The notes: generated from the letters alone by a model not told the origin. Counted from the first letter of the stretch, positions 8,165 through 17,340 are shown. The stretch is DNA of 64,000 nt from Marivita sp. (GCF_020055635.1 NZ_JAIPUT010000016.1:1-64000), one strand, 5' to 3'. Translations and numbers: made by a program.

Positions 8165-9927
8165 TGAAACAGACAGCCATGAAACCCGACGCTGAAACGA
8201 CGGTGCTGGAACTGAAGAACCTGACCACCGAATTCATCACCAAGAAGGGCGCTTTCCGCGCGGTGGATGACGTCTCGCTTGAACTGCACGCCGGCAAGAC
8301 GCTCTGTGTCGTCGGGGAAAGCGGTTCCGGCAAGAGCGTGATGTCGCGCTCGATCCTGCAGATCGTCGATCCGCCCGGACAGGTAACCGGCGGAGAGGCG
8401 CTGCTGCATCGGCACCGCACGGCGCGCACCGGTGGCTTTGAGGAAACCATCGATCTGCTGCAGCTCGATCCCAAGTCCAAGGCCATCCGCAACCTGCGCG
8501 GTCGCGATATCGCCATGATCTTTCAGGAACCGATGAGTTCGCTGTCACCGGTCCACCGGATCGGCGATCAGGTCGGCGAGGCGATCCGCCTGCACGAGGC
8601 CGTTTCCAAAAAGGAGGCACGCGAACGAACCCTTGAACTGCTGCGCAAGGTGGAAATTCCGGATCCGGGCAAGGCCATCGACCAGTTTCCGTTCGAATTC
8701 TCCGGCGGCATGCGGCAGCGGGCGATGATCGCAATGGCGCTGTCGTGCAATCCGACGGTGCTGATCGCGGACGAACCGACGACGGCGCTGGATGTCACCA
8801 TTCAGGCCGAGATCCTCGACCTGATCCGCTCGATCCAGGACGAGAGCGACATGGCGGTCATGTTCATCACGCACGACATGGGCGTTGTGGCGGAGATTGC
8901 AGACGAGATTGCCGTGATGCGGTTCGGAAAGGTCGTGGAGACGGGTGATGTCTACGAAATCTTCGAAAATCCGCAGCACCACTACACGCAGCGACTGCTC
9001 AATTCCGTTCGCGAACTCGATCACCCCTCGGAGCGGCGGCTGGCCATGCGCGAGACCCGTCCGGTCGGGGCGCCTATTCTCGTGTCAGACAAGGTCAGCA
9101 AGGTCTTTGGCGCGAGCAAGAAATGGTGGGGCAAGGAGAACCGTGGCCTGACGGCGGTCAACGAGGCCAAGCTGGAACTGCGCAAAGGCGAAAACCTCGG
9201 AATCGTGGGCGAAAGTGGCTCGGGCAAGACGACGCTGGGGCGGTGCCTGCAACGCGTTCACGAAGTGACCGACGGGCGGATCCTTTATACCAACGACACC
9301 GGGCAGGAACGTGACCTGGCCAGCCTGACCGAAGACCAGTTGGCGCAGCCGTGGCGCGACATCCGGACGGTGTTTCAGGATCCGTTCTCCTCGCTCAACC
9401 CGCGAATGACCATCGGCCAGATCATCGCCGAACCGCTGATTGTCGAAGGCAAGCTGACCGGTCCGCAGATCCGCGACCGGGTCCATGAACTGCTCGAACT
9501 CGTCGGTCTGCCGGTCACCGCCTACATGCGTTATCCGCACGCCTTTTCGGGCGGGCAGCGGCAGCGCGTGTCGATCGCCCGCGCGATTGCGCCGAACCCG
9601 CGCATCATCATCGCGGACGAGGCGACCTCGGCGCTGGACGTGAGCCTGCGGACGCAGATCCTCGACCTGCTTCTGGACCTTCAGGAACGGCTGGATCTCA
9701 GCTTCATCCTGATCAGCCACGACATCGCGGTGATCCGCTATTTCTGTGACCGCATCGCGGTGATGTATCGCGGGCAGATCGTCGAAACCGGCGACACCGA
9801 GACCGTCTGTCAAAACCCGCAACACGCCTACACGCAATCGCTGCTGTCCGCCGTGCCGGTAGCCGACCCGCGCGTGCGAGGCCAGAAACAACGCGTGCGC
9901 TACAGCGAGAGCAGCCAAAGGACCTGA
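8164..9927 (+). CDS. ABC transporter ATP-binding protein, fused DppD-DppF
   Basis: Cytoplasmic ATPase with two nucleotide-binding domains in one chain, 587 residues, energising the family 5 importer. Domain 1 has Walker A GESGSGKSV (51-59), signature FSGGMRQR near residue 180 and Walker [13 protein letters not shown]. Domain 2 has Walker A GESGSGKTT near residue 345, signature FSGGQRQR and Walker B IIIADEATSALD. The glutamate and switch histidines (ITHD, ISHD) are present in both halves, so both sites look active. The start is coupled to the upstream permease. It replaces the separate DppD and DppF seen in the second importer at 22162-24173. Confidence 0.93.
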   Translation: MKQTAMKPDAETTVLELKNLTTEFITKKGAFRAVDDVSLELHAGKTLCVVGESGSGKSVMSRSILQIVDPPGQVTGGEALLHRHRTARTGGFEETIDLLQLDPKSKAIRNLRGRDIAMIFQEPMSSLSPVHRIGDQVGEAIRLHEAVSKKEARERTLELLRKVEIPDPGKAIDQFPFEFSGGMRQRAMIAMALSCNPTVLIADEPTTALDVTIQAEILDLIRSIQDESDMAVMFITHDMGVVAEIADEIAVMRFGKVVETGDVYEIFENPQHHYTQRLLNSVRELDHPSERRLAMRETRPVGAPILVSDKVSKVFGASKKWWGKENRGLTAVNEAKLELRKGENLGIVGESGSGKTTLGRCLQRVHEVTDGRILYTNDTGQERDLASLTEDQLAQPWRDIRTVFQDPFSSLNPRMTIGQIIAEPLIVEGKLTGPQIRDRVHELLELVGLPVTAYMRYPHAFSGGQRQRVSIARAIAPNPRIIIADEATSALDVSLRTQILDLLLDLQERLDLSFILISHDIAVIRYFCDRIAVMYRGQIVETGDTETVCQNPQHAYTQSLLSAVPVADPRVRGQKQRVRYSESSQRT

Positions 9928-9928
9928 C

Positions 9929-11137
9929 ATGAAAATAACAGACATCAAGACATTCCTGATGCAGGTCGGGTCGCGCCCGGGCATGCCTGCCGGTGCCGGG
10001 TCGTTCCGCGGTTCGCGCAACTGGCTGTTCCTCAAGATCGAGACCGATGAAGGTGTCTACGGCATCGGCGAATGTTCCGGCTGGCCGCGTGTCATTGAAC
10101 GGGCGGTGCAGGATCTTTCCACGATCCTGATCGGCGAAGACCCGCGTGACATCGACCGCCTTTGGCAAAGGCTCTACGTCGGGATCATGGGGCATGGCAT
10201 GACCGGCACCGTCGGTGGCGGTGCCCTGACCGGCCTCGAAATGGCGCTCTGGGATATCAAGGGCAAGGTGCTGGGCCAGCCGGTCTGGAACCTTCTGGGC
10301 GGCAAGTTTCGGGACACGATCCCCGTCTATGGCCATGCCAAGTCGACCGAGCGGGCACAGGAACTGATGGCCCGGGGCTACAGCGCGGTGAAGGTCGGCT
10401 TTACCGGCGCCGTGAACCTCGATCTCGTGGCGGCGATCCGTGACACGGTCGGACCGGACGTGGACGTGATGGTCGATGCGCACGGGCCGTCCTGGATGAC
10501 CGCCGCAGACGCCATTGCCGTCGGGCGCGAACTGGAACAGCTGGACCTGCTGTTCTACGAGGATCCGGTCGCGCCGGAAAATCTCGACGCGCTGCAACGG
10601 GTGCGCGACGCGGTGGACATCCCGCTGGCGGCAGGCGAACGGGTCAGCACGATCTTTGGCATCCGTCCCTATATCGAGCGCGATCTTGTGGACGTCATCC
10701 AACCCGACACCGGGCGCGCCGGGGGCATCACCCAGATGCGCAAGATGGCGGCCATGGCCGAGTCCCACTACATCACCATGGCGCCACATTCTGGCTCGCT
10801 TGGACCGGTCGCGGAATTCGCGGCCCTGCATGTCATGGCGACGATCCCCAACATCCTGATGCTTGAACGCGTCGAGTTTGATTGGGAAGGCCGTTACGAC
10901 GTGGTGACGCCGGTGCTGAAGTCCGAGAACGGCACCCTGCGGGTGCCCGACGCGCCGGGGCTGGGTGTGGAACTTGTCGAGGAAGAGATCGAAAAGTACC
11001 CCAGCAGCCGCAACGTGGCGGACATGCCCGAAAACGAAGGAGCCTACGAGCCGGGCACTTTTGGCGAATGCGTCTATTTTCAACCCCGCCTGCGCCGCGG
11101 CTCACGCCTCCGGCTCAAGCGGTCCGACCAGACGTAG
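9929..11137 (+). CDS. enolase-superfamily sugar-acid dehydratase (galactonate-dehydratase-like)
   Basis: Mandelate racemase/muconate lactonising family enzyme, 402 residues, predicted to dehydrate a sugar acid or open an aldarolactone to a 2-keto-3-deoxy acid. Mg ligands are Asp183 (MVDAHG), Glu211 (YEDP) and Glu237 (GER). His185 and His287 (MAPHSG) are the acid/base candidates. This spacing is almost that of D-galactonate dehydratase (183/185/209/235/285). With udh nearby, a galactarate, glucarate or aldarolactone substrate is equally plausible. AAAGGACC ribosome site; the gene starts one base after the ATPase stop. Confidence 0.8.
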   Translation: MKITDIKTFLMQVGSRPGMPAGAGSFRGSRNWLFLKIETDEGVYGIGECSGWPRVIERAVQDLSTILIGEDPRDIDRLWQRLYVGIMGHGMTGTVGGGALTGLEMALWDIKGKVLGQPVWNLLGGKFRDTIPVYGHAKSTERAQELMARGYSAVKVGFTGAVNLDLVAAIRDTVGPDVDVMVDAHGPSWMTAADAIAVGRELEQLDLLFYEDPVAPENLDALQRVRDAVDIPLAAGERVSTIFGIRPYIERDLVDVIQPDTGRAGGITQMRKMAAMAESHYITMAPHSGSLGPVAEFAALHVMATIPNILMLERVEFDWEGRYDVVTPVLKSENGTLRVPDAPGLGVELVEEEIEKYPSSRNVADMPENEGAYEPGTFGECVYFQPRLRRGSRLRLKRSDQT

Positions 11138-11143
11138 GTTCAG

Positions 11144-12169
11144 ATGGCGCAAGCAGACGACAGCGCAAGCGCGACGACGGGCGACCTCATGGTCGTCGCG
11201 CTTGCCGGCGAGGCGGCGCTGGCGCTTTGCGCGCTGGACCGGGAAACCGGCGCGCTCTCGATCCTTGACAAGCAGCCGCTTCCAGAAGCCGAGGGCGAGT
11301 GCCGCGGTGTGCCCATGGTTGCCAGTGCGGATGCAAGCCGGATCTACGTGGCTTGGCGCGGCGATGCCTTCCGGCTTTATAGCTTTGCTTTCGACCGAGA
11401 TGCGTGCCGTTTGACCTGCCTTGGCCAAGCGAGCCTGCCGGCCAGCATGTGCTACGTGGCGATGTCGGCCGATGATCGACGGGTGCTGACCTCGTCCAAC
11501 ACCGGCAGCACCATAGCTGTCTCCCCGCTCGACAGCGCCGGGTGCGCCGACGATCCGATCCTGACCATAGACGCCCACAAGGCCCATTGCGTGGTCGCGG
11601 CGCCCAACGGCTTGACCTACGCGACCAGCCTGCGGGGCGACTTCGTGCAATGTTATGCGTACGACGTCGAAAGCGGGGGCCTCAGCCCGATCTCCCGGCT
11701 CGACCTGCCCGAAGGGTCGGGGCCGCGGCATATCCTTTTCACGGCAGACGGATCCCGGGCCTACCTGCTGTCGGAATTCGCAGGTACGCTGACCTGTCTC
11801 GATGTGGACGCGCACAGCGGTGCCCTGTCTGTCCGGGGCCGCGTTGATCTGTTGCCGGGCGCGGACAAGGCCTGTGCTGCCGAACTCCGCCTTGGATCGC
11901 GAGAGGACATCCTTTACGCGTCCGAGCGCAGCACCTCGCAGATATTTGCCTACCGCCTTGGTGCGTCGGGTGAGATCGATCTTATCGGTGCTGTTCCTGC
12001 GCCAGAGTGCCCGACCGCCTTTGACCTCAGCGCCGCGGGACGTTTCCTCGTCGCCCTCGGCGAGAAGAGCGGAGAGGCATGGACCTATCGCATAAAACCC
12101 GACGGGATGCCGGAGCTTGCCGACCGTGTCGATATCGGCGCAGTGCCCAGTTGGGTTCTGACGCTTTGA
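11144..12169 (+). CDS. lactonase family beta-propeller protein
   Basis: 341-residue protein of the seven-bladed propeller lactonase family (6-phosphogluconolactonase YbhE/Pgl type and carboxymuconate cyclase relatives). Repeated blade motifs are visible: MVVALAGEAALALCALD, ADASRIYVAW, SADDRRVLTSS, GSGPRHILFTADGSRAYLLSEF and GTLTCLDVDAHSGAL. No signal peptide, so it is cytoplasmic. Between a sugar-acid dehydratase and an RraA protein, in an island with a uronate dehydrogenase, hydrolysis or isomerisation of the aldarolactone is the natural role; that is inference. It starts 6 bases after the previous stop. Confidence 0.75.
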   Translation: MAQADDSASATTGDLMVVALAGEAALALCALDRETGALSILDKQPLPEAEGECRGVPMVASADASRIYVAWRGDAFRLYSFAFDRDACRLTCLGQASLPASMCYVAMSADDRRVLTSSNTGSTIAVSPLDSAGCADDPILTIDAHKAHCVVAAPNGLTYATSLRGDFVQCYAYDVESGGLSPISRLDLPEGSGPRHILFTADGSRAYLLSEFAGTLTCLDVDAHSGALSVRGRVDLLPGADKACAAELRLGSREDILYASERSTSQIFAYRLGASGEIDLIGAVPAPECPTAFDLSAAGRFLVALGEKSGEAWTYRIKPDGMPELADRVDIGAVPSWVLTL

Positions 12170-12197
12170 TAAACCCTGACATATCAAGGATCTGACG

Positions 12198-12944
12198 ATG
12201 AAAGAAAGCACCCGTGACAAATTTCAACATATGTCGGTCGCGACAATTGCCACGGCCCTCTACAAGCGCGGGCTGCGTCATCAGGTGATCCAAGGCGTGC
12301 ACCCGGTGGGCTGGAAGGGGCGCAATATGGTCGGTCCCGCCTTTACTCTGCGCTACATGCCCGCCCGCGAGGACCGAAACGGGATCGAGGTCTTTCGTGA
12401 CCCCGAGCACAAGCAGCGCGTTGCCATCGAAACCTGTCCCGAGGGCCATGTTCTGGTCATGGACAGCCGCAAGCAGGCCGATGCGGCCTCGGCTGGCGAT
12501 ATCCTCATCACCCGGCTGATGAAACGCGGCGCGGCAGGGGTGGTGACCGATGGCGGGTTCCGCGACGCGATGAATATCGCCAGACTCGACATGCCCGCCT
12601 ACCACACGCGACCGTCGAGTCCGACCAACCTGACCACCAACGAAGCCATCGCCATCAACGAACCCATCGGATGCGGTGACGCCCCGGTCTTTCCGGGCGA
12701 CATCATCGTCGGCGATGCGGATTGCGTGATCGTGGTTCCTGCTGAAATCGCCGACGAGCTTGCCGACGAGTGTATCGAGATGACGGCCTTCGAAGACTTC
12801 GTGGCCGAGCGGGTGGCGGCGGGGGATACCATCATCGGCCTCTATCCCTGCACGAAGGAAGAAAACCGGGCGGCTTACGAGACGTGGCTCGCGTCCAGGG
12901 ACCGGACGTATTTCTATCACCGGATCAAGCAAGATGAGCAGTGA
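12198..12944 (+). CDS. RraA-like family protein (possible sugar-acid aldolase or dehydratase)
   Basis: 248-residue member of the RraA/HMG-aldolase fold. The core motif GAAGVVTDGGFRD (111-123) supplies the conserved Arg122-Asp123 pair used by class II 4-hydroxy-4-methyl-2-oxoglutarate aldolases. The preceding ADAASAGDILITRLMKRG is also typical. True RraA proteins are shorter (about 160) and inhibit RNase E. The extended C-terminal part here and the operon context favour a metabolic enzyme acting on a 2-keto acid made by the upstream dehydratase. The exact reaction cannot be read from sequence. Confidence 0.7.
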   Translation: MKESTRDKFQHMSVATIATALYKRGLRHQVIQGVHPVGWKGRNMVGPAFTLRYMPAREDRNGIEVFRDPEHKQRVAIETCPEGHVLVMDSRKQADAASAGDILITRLMKRGAAGVVTDGGFRDAMNIARLDMPAYHTRPSSPTNLTTNEAIAINEPIGCGDAPVFPGDIIVGDADCVIVVPAEIADELADECIEMTAFEDFVAERVAAGDTIIGLYPCTKEENRAAYETWLASRDRTYFYHRIKQDEQ

Positions 12945-14001
12945 TGCCGCCTCGCAGCCTGGCGGATCGATGCTTCATCATTTCCGCTGGGCCTTTATCG
13001 TAACGGCCATTGGTTTGCTCCTTGGGGCGGTCGTGGGTTGGAATTCAACCGGGACCGCCTCCGGCACGCTGTCGATCTTCTTCATTTGTGCCGTGCTCGC
13101 GGTGCTCGAGATCAGCCTGTCTTTCGACAATGCGATCGTGAACGCCAACAAGCTCAAGACCATGTCGCCCAAGTGGCAACGCCGTTTCCTCACCTGGGGT
13201 ATTCTTATCGCGGTCTTTGGTATGCGGATCGTCTTTCCGCTCGCCATCGTTGCCATCGCCGCAAAGGTCGGGCCCTGGCAGGCGCTGGTGCTGGCCGTGG
13301 CGCAGCCGGGCGAATATGCCCGCATCATGCAAGATGCTCACTTGTCCATCGCGGCCTTCGGCGGCACCTTCCTGATGATGGTCGGCCTGTGCTTTTTCTT
13401 CGACAAGGAAAAAGACGAACATTGGGTGCGCTGGATCGAAACGAAGATGGCGCGTGCTGCCGGTATCCGCGGCTTCGAGATCATGCTGGTTCTGGTTTTG
13501 ATCCTTGGCTTTTCCTCGTTGCAGGCGAATGCAGACGCTGCCGATGCGTTCTTTGGCGCAGCGATCTGGGGCCTGCTCACCTTTCTGGGCGTCGAAGCTC
13601 TCGGGGCCATGCTGGACAGTTCGCAGGAGGTGCTCGAAGGCGCAGCCAAGGGAGGGGTGGGGGCCTTTCTTTATCTCGAAGTCCTGGATGCGTCGTTTTC
13701 CTTCGACGGGGTGATCGGGGCCTTTGCCCTGTCACAGAACCTGCTGGTCATCGCGATCGGCCTGGGGATCGGGGCCATGTATGTGCGTTCGATGACGATC
13801 ATGCTGGTCGAACGCGGCACCTTGAAACAGTATTGCTACCTAGAACACGGAGCGTTCTACGCGATCATAGTCCTGTCGATCATCATGTTCGCGCAGTCTG
13901 TTGTCCATATCCCCGAGGTCGTGACCGGTCTGGGGGGCGTGGCGATGATCGGACTTGCGCTGTGGTCTTCTATCCGCCGCAACAGTGCGGCAGCCATTTG
14001 A
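12934..14001 (+). CDS. DUF475/TerC-like integral membrane protein
   Basis: 355-residue polytopic inner-membrane protein with about nine predicted helices, matching the DUF475 branch of the TerC/LysE-like group. Two acidic membrane motifs stand out: EISLSFDNAIVNA near residue 56 and EVLDASFSFDGVIGAFALS near residue 250, the signature of TerC-type proteins linked to metal (Mn) export or tellurite resistance. The ATG at 12934 overlaps the RraA gene by 11 bases, so it is cotranslated with a sugar-acid enzyme, an odd partnership. A second in-frame Met (12970) begins just before helix 1. Confidence 0.75.
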   Translation: MSSDAASQPGGSMLHHFRWAFIVTAIGLLLGAVVGWNSTGTASGTLSIFFICAVLAVLEISLSFDNAIVNANKLKTMSPKWQRRFLTWGILIAVFGMRIVFPLAIVAIAAKVGPWQALVLAVAQPGEYARIMQDAHLSIAAFGGTFLMMVGLCFFFDKEKDEHWVRWIETKMARAAGIRGFEIMLVLVLILGFSSLQANADAADAFFGAAIWGLLTFLGVEALGAMLDSSQEVLEGAAKGGVGAFLYLEVLDASFSFDGVIGAFALSQNLLVIAIGLGIGAMYVRSMTIMLVERGTLKQYCYLEHGAFYAIIVLSIIMFAQSVVHIPEVVTGLGGVAMIGLALWSSIRRNSAAAI

Positions 14002-14187
14002 TGGCACCTGCGCTTTTCGGGGAACTATATGTGTGAATATGTTCATGATACTATACTAGACCTATCTGCCGTGGGCAAAATTGGATCGCGAGGACCAACA
14101 CGCCCCGACGGATCAGCGCAGCCCGCGGCCCCGGACAGTGTCAGGGCCACGCTTTGAAACGGTGAGTTTGCGGAACAGAGGAAGACC

Positions 14188-14907
14188 ATGGATCAGATAG
14201 CCAAGAATTTGCAGCGCAACTCCACTGTCCGGCAGATCAACAAGAAAGCTCGTGAACCCGGATACAGCCGCATTGCGCATCTGATCCGGGAAGAGATATT
14301 TGACGGCCGGGTTACGGCCGGCGCCCGTTTGAAAGTGTCGGAGATTGCCAAGCGATACGGCACCAGCACAAATCCTGCCCGAGAGGCGCTTCAGATGCTC
14401 GAGGGCGAAGGTCTGGTCACCATCATGCCCAATCGCGGTGCCAGTGTGCGCAAGATCAACGAGGACATGCTGCAAAACGTCTTCGACCTGAAGATCGTTC
14501 TTTGGGCCTATATCGTCAAATCCTTCGTCCAGTCCGCCACTCCAGACGAAATCGCCGAATTGCGGCGGCGCCAGGAGGTTTGCGAGACCGCGGTGCAGAA
14601 CGGCGATTATCCTGCCTATCACAAGGCCAACCTGGCGTTTCACGACTTCATCGTGGATCACCATTTCAACAGTGAAGCCGTCGCGATCATCCGGAAACAC
14701 GACAGGTGGCTCCAGGCCCTGTCCAGGTCGGACCCGCTGAACCTTGCCCAGATGCGCCGCTCGATTGCCGAGCATTGGCGCATCGTCGAAGCGGTGGAAA
14801 ACGGAGAGCCGGAAGAAGCCGCGAGCGCGATCGAGGAACATCTGTTGAATACCCAGACCGCCTTTCTCGACCGTCTGCGCAGGAAGCGTCTCAAGAAAGC
14901 CGACTAG
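14188..14907 (+). CDS. GntR-family transcriptional regulator (FCD domain)
   Basis: 239-residue DNA-binding regulator. An N-terminal winged helix (about 25-90) contains EEIFDGRVTAGARLKVSEIAKRYG and NPAREALQMLEGEGLV, classic GntR sequence. The C-terminal all-helical FCD ligand domain (about 97-230) shows FHDFIVD and a histidine-bearing EHWRIVEAVENGE segment that commonly binds a metal and an organic acid. The AGAGGAAG ribosome site fits the ATG at 14188. It sits between the sugar-acid operon and a hydroxyacid dehydrogenase and probably controls one or both. Confidence 0.88.
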   Translation: MDQIAKNLQRNSTVRQINKKAREPGYSRIAHLIREEIFDGRVTAGARLKVSEIAKRYGTSTNPAREALQMLEGEGLVTIMPNRGASVRKINEDMLQNVFDLKIVLWAYIVKSFVQSATPDEIAELRRRQEVCETAVQNGDYPAYHKANLAFHDFIVDHHFNSEAVAIIRKHDRWLQALSRSDPLNLAQMRRSIAEHWRIVEAVENGEPEEAASAIEEHLLNTQTAFLDRLRRKRLKKAD

Positions 14908-15222
14908 AGGAACGATCCTGCGTTTCCCGGCCGGGGCGATGATTTGATCCGCTACTGCTCTGATCCAGGAGCCAAGGCCGGTGTCTGATAGGACGCCGCA
15001 GAAATTCCATAATCCATTGTAATTCAATGGCTTGGATGCAATTTACCTGATCGGGCGACTTGGTTTGTGCTTGATAGAAGCACATTATACGTAGTAGATA
15101 ATGTGTGAAATATATCCACCGTCGGAAACGAAGCGCGCGCAACTCAGCGGCCTGGTTGACGGGCGGTTTCCTCGAAATAGCCGCATCCACTGGGCGCGGA
15201 GCAAGACAGGACAGCGCGGCAG
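14908..15222. promoter_or_regulatory. AT-richer intergenic region with two inverted repeats
   Basis: This 315-base gap has no credible gene. It holds CCATTG-N5-CAATGG (15014-15030) and CACATTAT-N9-ATAATGTG (15081-15105), both perfect inverted repeats in AT-rich sequence upstream of the hydroxyacid dehydrogenase. The second shares ATAATGT with repeats in front of the sugar-acid ABC operon. They look like operators for a dimeric regulator such as the adjacent GntR protein; this is inference. Confidence 0.5.
15081..15105. promoter_or_regulatory. inverted repeat, candidate operator
   Basis: CACATTAT, nine-base spacer, ATAATGTG: perfect 8-bp arms centred about 130 bases before the next start codon. 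The centre-to-centre distance of 17 bases places both half-sites on one face of the helix at less than two turns, suited to a dimeric winged-helix protein. Confidence 0.5.
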
Positions 15223-16215
15223 ATGACAGACACAGTAACCATTCTTTCCAGCGATCTTCCTTTCGACGCAGACCAATGGGCCCGACTGGAGGCGGCTTTG
15301 CCGCCGGGACGGATCATCAAGGTCGACACCAGTGACGATGCGGAAGTCGCCGCGGCGCTGGAGGTCGCGGAGATTGCAATTCTGAAAGGCGATCTGGACG
15401 CCCGTTTTGTAGCGGCACCGTGTCTGAAATGGGTCCATTGCGACCATGCCGGATTGACCAAGTCCGCGCGCCCCGAGGTCTTTGAGCGAGGCCTGATCGT
15501 GACCGGATCCGCGGGACGGTCCGGCCCGGCACTGGCGGAGCATGTCATGATGTTCTCGCTCCTTTTGTGTTCCGGCTACACGGATTTCTACGAGGCGCAA
15601 AAGCGGCACGAATGGCGGCGCGTGCCCGAAATGGCGAACCTGCGTGCGCTTTCGGGGCGCACGATGGGCATCATCGGGATGGGCCACACCGGCAAGGCGT
15701 TGGCCCTGCGGGCAAAGGCCTTTGACATGAAGGTTCTTGGCTACCGGCGCCGTGACGAACCGACGCCCGAAGGTGTGGACCGCATGTATGCCAGCGATCT
15801 TGGCGAAGGCATCGACGACATACTGAAACAGGCCGATATTGTCGCCCTCGTCATCAACCTGTCAGACGCCACGCATCACATGATCGGTGCCGAACAATTC
15901 GCGCAGATGAAACGGTCCGCCGTGCTTGTGAACCTGGCGCGCGGCCCCGTCGTCGATCAGGACGCACTGATCGCGGCCCTCAGGGAAGGTCGCATCGCGG
16001 GTGCCGGTCTGGACGTGACGACGCCGGAACCGCTGCCTGAAGATCATCCGTTGTGGGACACGCCCAATGTGTTGATCACCCCGCATTTCACTGCGTCGCT
16101 GCCGGATCGGTCCGAGAGATCCTTATCGATGATCATCGAAAACGTGCACCGTTTCCGGACTGGGCAGCCATTGCTCAACCAGATCAGCGAAGAGGACACT
16201 TGGTCGAAGACATGA
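15223..16215 (+). CDS. D-isomer-specific 2-hydroxyacid dehydrogenase
   Basis: 330-residue cytoplasmic NAD(P)-dependent dehydrogenase reducing a 2-keto acid to a D-2-hydroxyacid, or the reverse. The nucleotide loop GMGHTG lies at 152-157. The catalytic triad is Arg240 (LARGP), Glu269 (TTPEPLPEDHPLW) and His288 (TPHFTA). Glyoxylate/hydroxypyruvate reductases and phosphoglycerate dehydrogenase relatives share this layout. No ACT domain is present. The regulator upstream and the sugar-acid genes nearby suggest a role in clearing a keto-acid product. Convergent with the RES toxin gene. Confidence 0.87.
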   Translation: MTDTVTILSSDLPFDADQWARLEAALPPGRIIKVDTSDDAEVAAALEVAEIAILKGDLDARFVAAPCLKWVHCDHAGLTKSARPEVFERGLIVTGSAGRSGPALAEHVMMFSLLLCSGYTDFYEAQKRHEWRRVPEMANLRALSGRTMGIIGMGHTGKALALRAKAFDMKVLGYRRRDEPTPEGVDRMYASDLGEGIDDILKQADIVALVINLSDATHHMIGAEQFAQMKRSAVLVNLARGPVVDQDALIAALREGRIAGAGLDVTTPEPLPEDHPLWDTPNVLITPHFTASLPDRSERSLSMIIENVHRFRTGQPLLNQISEEDTWSKT

Positions 16216-16273
16216 GCAAACGGCCGTTTTGCGACTGTTGCGGACCCGACGTTGAATGGACAGCTTGCTTTGC

Positions 16274-16786
16274 TCACAACCCCGACAAACGGTTTTCGTC
16301 ATCCACGACTTCCAGATGACAGCTATCGCCTGTCCACTGCCATAACACGATGTTGAAATCGGCCGCGGATGCGCCTTTTGCATAGCTTCGGATCAGAAGG
16401 CCCGCAAAGCCGTCAGCGATGAGGCTGGCAGCAAAAACCTGCGTCGGAACGGTTTGGCCATCGAGCATCTTTGCGCGCCAACTCGGATCTGCGAGAGCAC
16501 GCTCCGACATACCGTAATGCTCAAGCTTTCTTGCATCCCGCGTGTCGAAGATCGGCCCCAGATCGGCCTTGTAGCAAACCAGGATCGTCGGTTGCAGGCT
16601 GCCCACCTGGTTGGCTTCACGCAACGCTCCCGTTGGGTCCAGCGCGGTGTAAAGCGTCGGCGTTCCCTTGGCGTTGAAGCGCCCGCCATAGAGGTCTGCA
16701 CCGCGACCGGACAACGGCGTGCGTGCATAGACCGGGTTGAGGGCCCGGTAAAGCGACCCGACAAAGCGCCCGCCTGTCAGGGGCAT
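16274..16786 (-). CDS. RES-domain toxin
   Basis: 170-residue RES-domain protein. Members of this toxin family degrade NAD+ by an ADP-ribosyltransferase-like fold. Conserved features seen are YRALNP with an early Arg, GRGADLYGGRFNAKG, the TALDPTGALREANQ segment with the catalytic-region Glu, and AADFNIVLWQW near the end. Its ATG shares a base with the antitoxin stop (TGATG), the usual coupled order of antitoxin then toxin. Length is typical, with no frameshift, so it looks functional. Confidence 0.88.
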   Translation of the reverse strand: MPLTGGRFVGSLYRALNPVYARTPLSGRGADLYGGRFNAKGTPTLYTALDPTGALREANQVGSLQPTILVCYKADLGPIFDTRDARKLEHYGMSERALADPSWRAKMLDGQTVPTQVFAASLIADGFAGLLIRSYAKGASAADFNIVLWQWTGDSCHLEVVDDENRLSGL

Positions 16787-17136
16787 CAGGTAAAGATGCC
16801 AGCGTCAACCGCGTCTATGTATTCGAGAACCTGCTGCGCCTTGCCTTCTTGCACAAGCTGCATCGCGGTCCGGCCATCAAAGCCGGGCAGGGGCTCTGAG
16901 CGGTACCACGCATAAGCCATCAGGTCCGACCCGAACCGCGGTTCGACCTTGTTCAGTACCTCGACCAGTTCGCGCAAACGACGCTGCGTCTTGTCCGAGC
17001 TGATCCGCGTCCGCCGCTGCAAGGCGTCCTTGCCAAGACCGACCGTCATTGCGATCTCCTCCGCCGAGGTACGCAGCGCGGTCGCGATCTTTCGCGGCTC
17101 AAACTGTCCGTCTTCAGCAAAGTTCGCGATGTGCAT
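16786..17136 (-). CDS. Xre/MbcA/ParS-type antitoxin of a RES toxin
   Basis: About 116 residues from the ATG at 17136 (MHIANFAEDG). A longer reading from 17178 adds a segment without homologous character. The N-terminal part (TSAEEIAMTVGLGKDALQRR) is an Xre-like helix-turn-helix. The C-terminal part (LNKVEPRFGSDLMAYAWYRSEPLPGFDGRTAMQLVQEG) is the DUF2384 toxin-binding domain typical of antitoxins paired with RES toxins. It neutralises the RES protein encoded downstream and probably represses its own promoter in the AT-rich stretch after 17136. Confidence 0.87.
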   Translation of the reverse strand: MHIANFAEDGQFEPRKIATALRTSAEEIAMTVGLGKDALQRRTRISSDKTQRRLRELVEVLNKVEPRFGSDLMAYAWYRSEPLPGFDGRTAMQLVQEGKAQQVLEYIDAVDAGIFT

Positions 17137-17340
17137 GACGTAGATCCATACGGTTATTGTGACGGTATATAGCGGCAATATCGCTGAATATCAAGTTGGG
17201 CTTTGGCCGCTGTGTGGCGGCTTTGGGCATCAGGTGGCGCTGGACGCATCCAACACATGTCCGATGACAACCACACGCACGAAAAGACGCGTGCTAAAAA
17301 GATGTCCCATCTGCCAGAGGAGACCTATGTCGAGCAAAGT

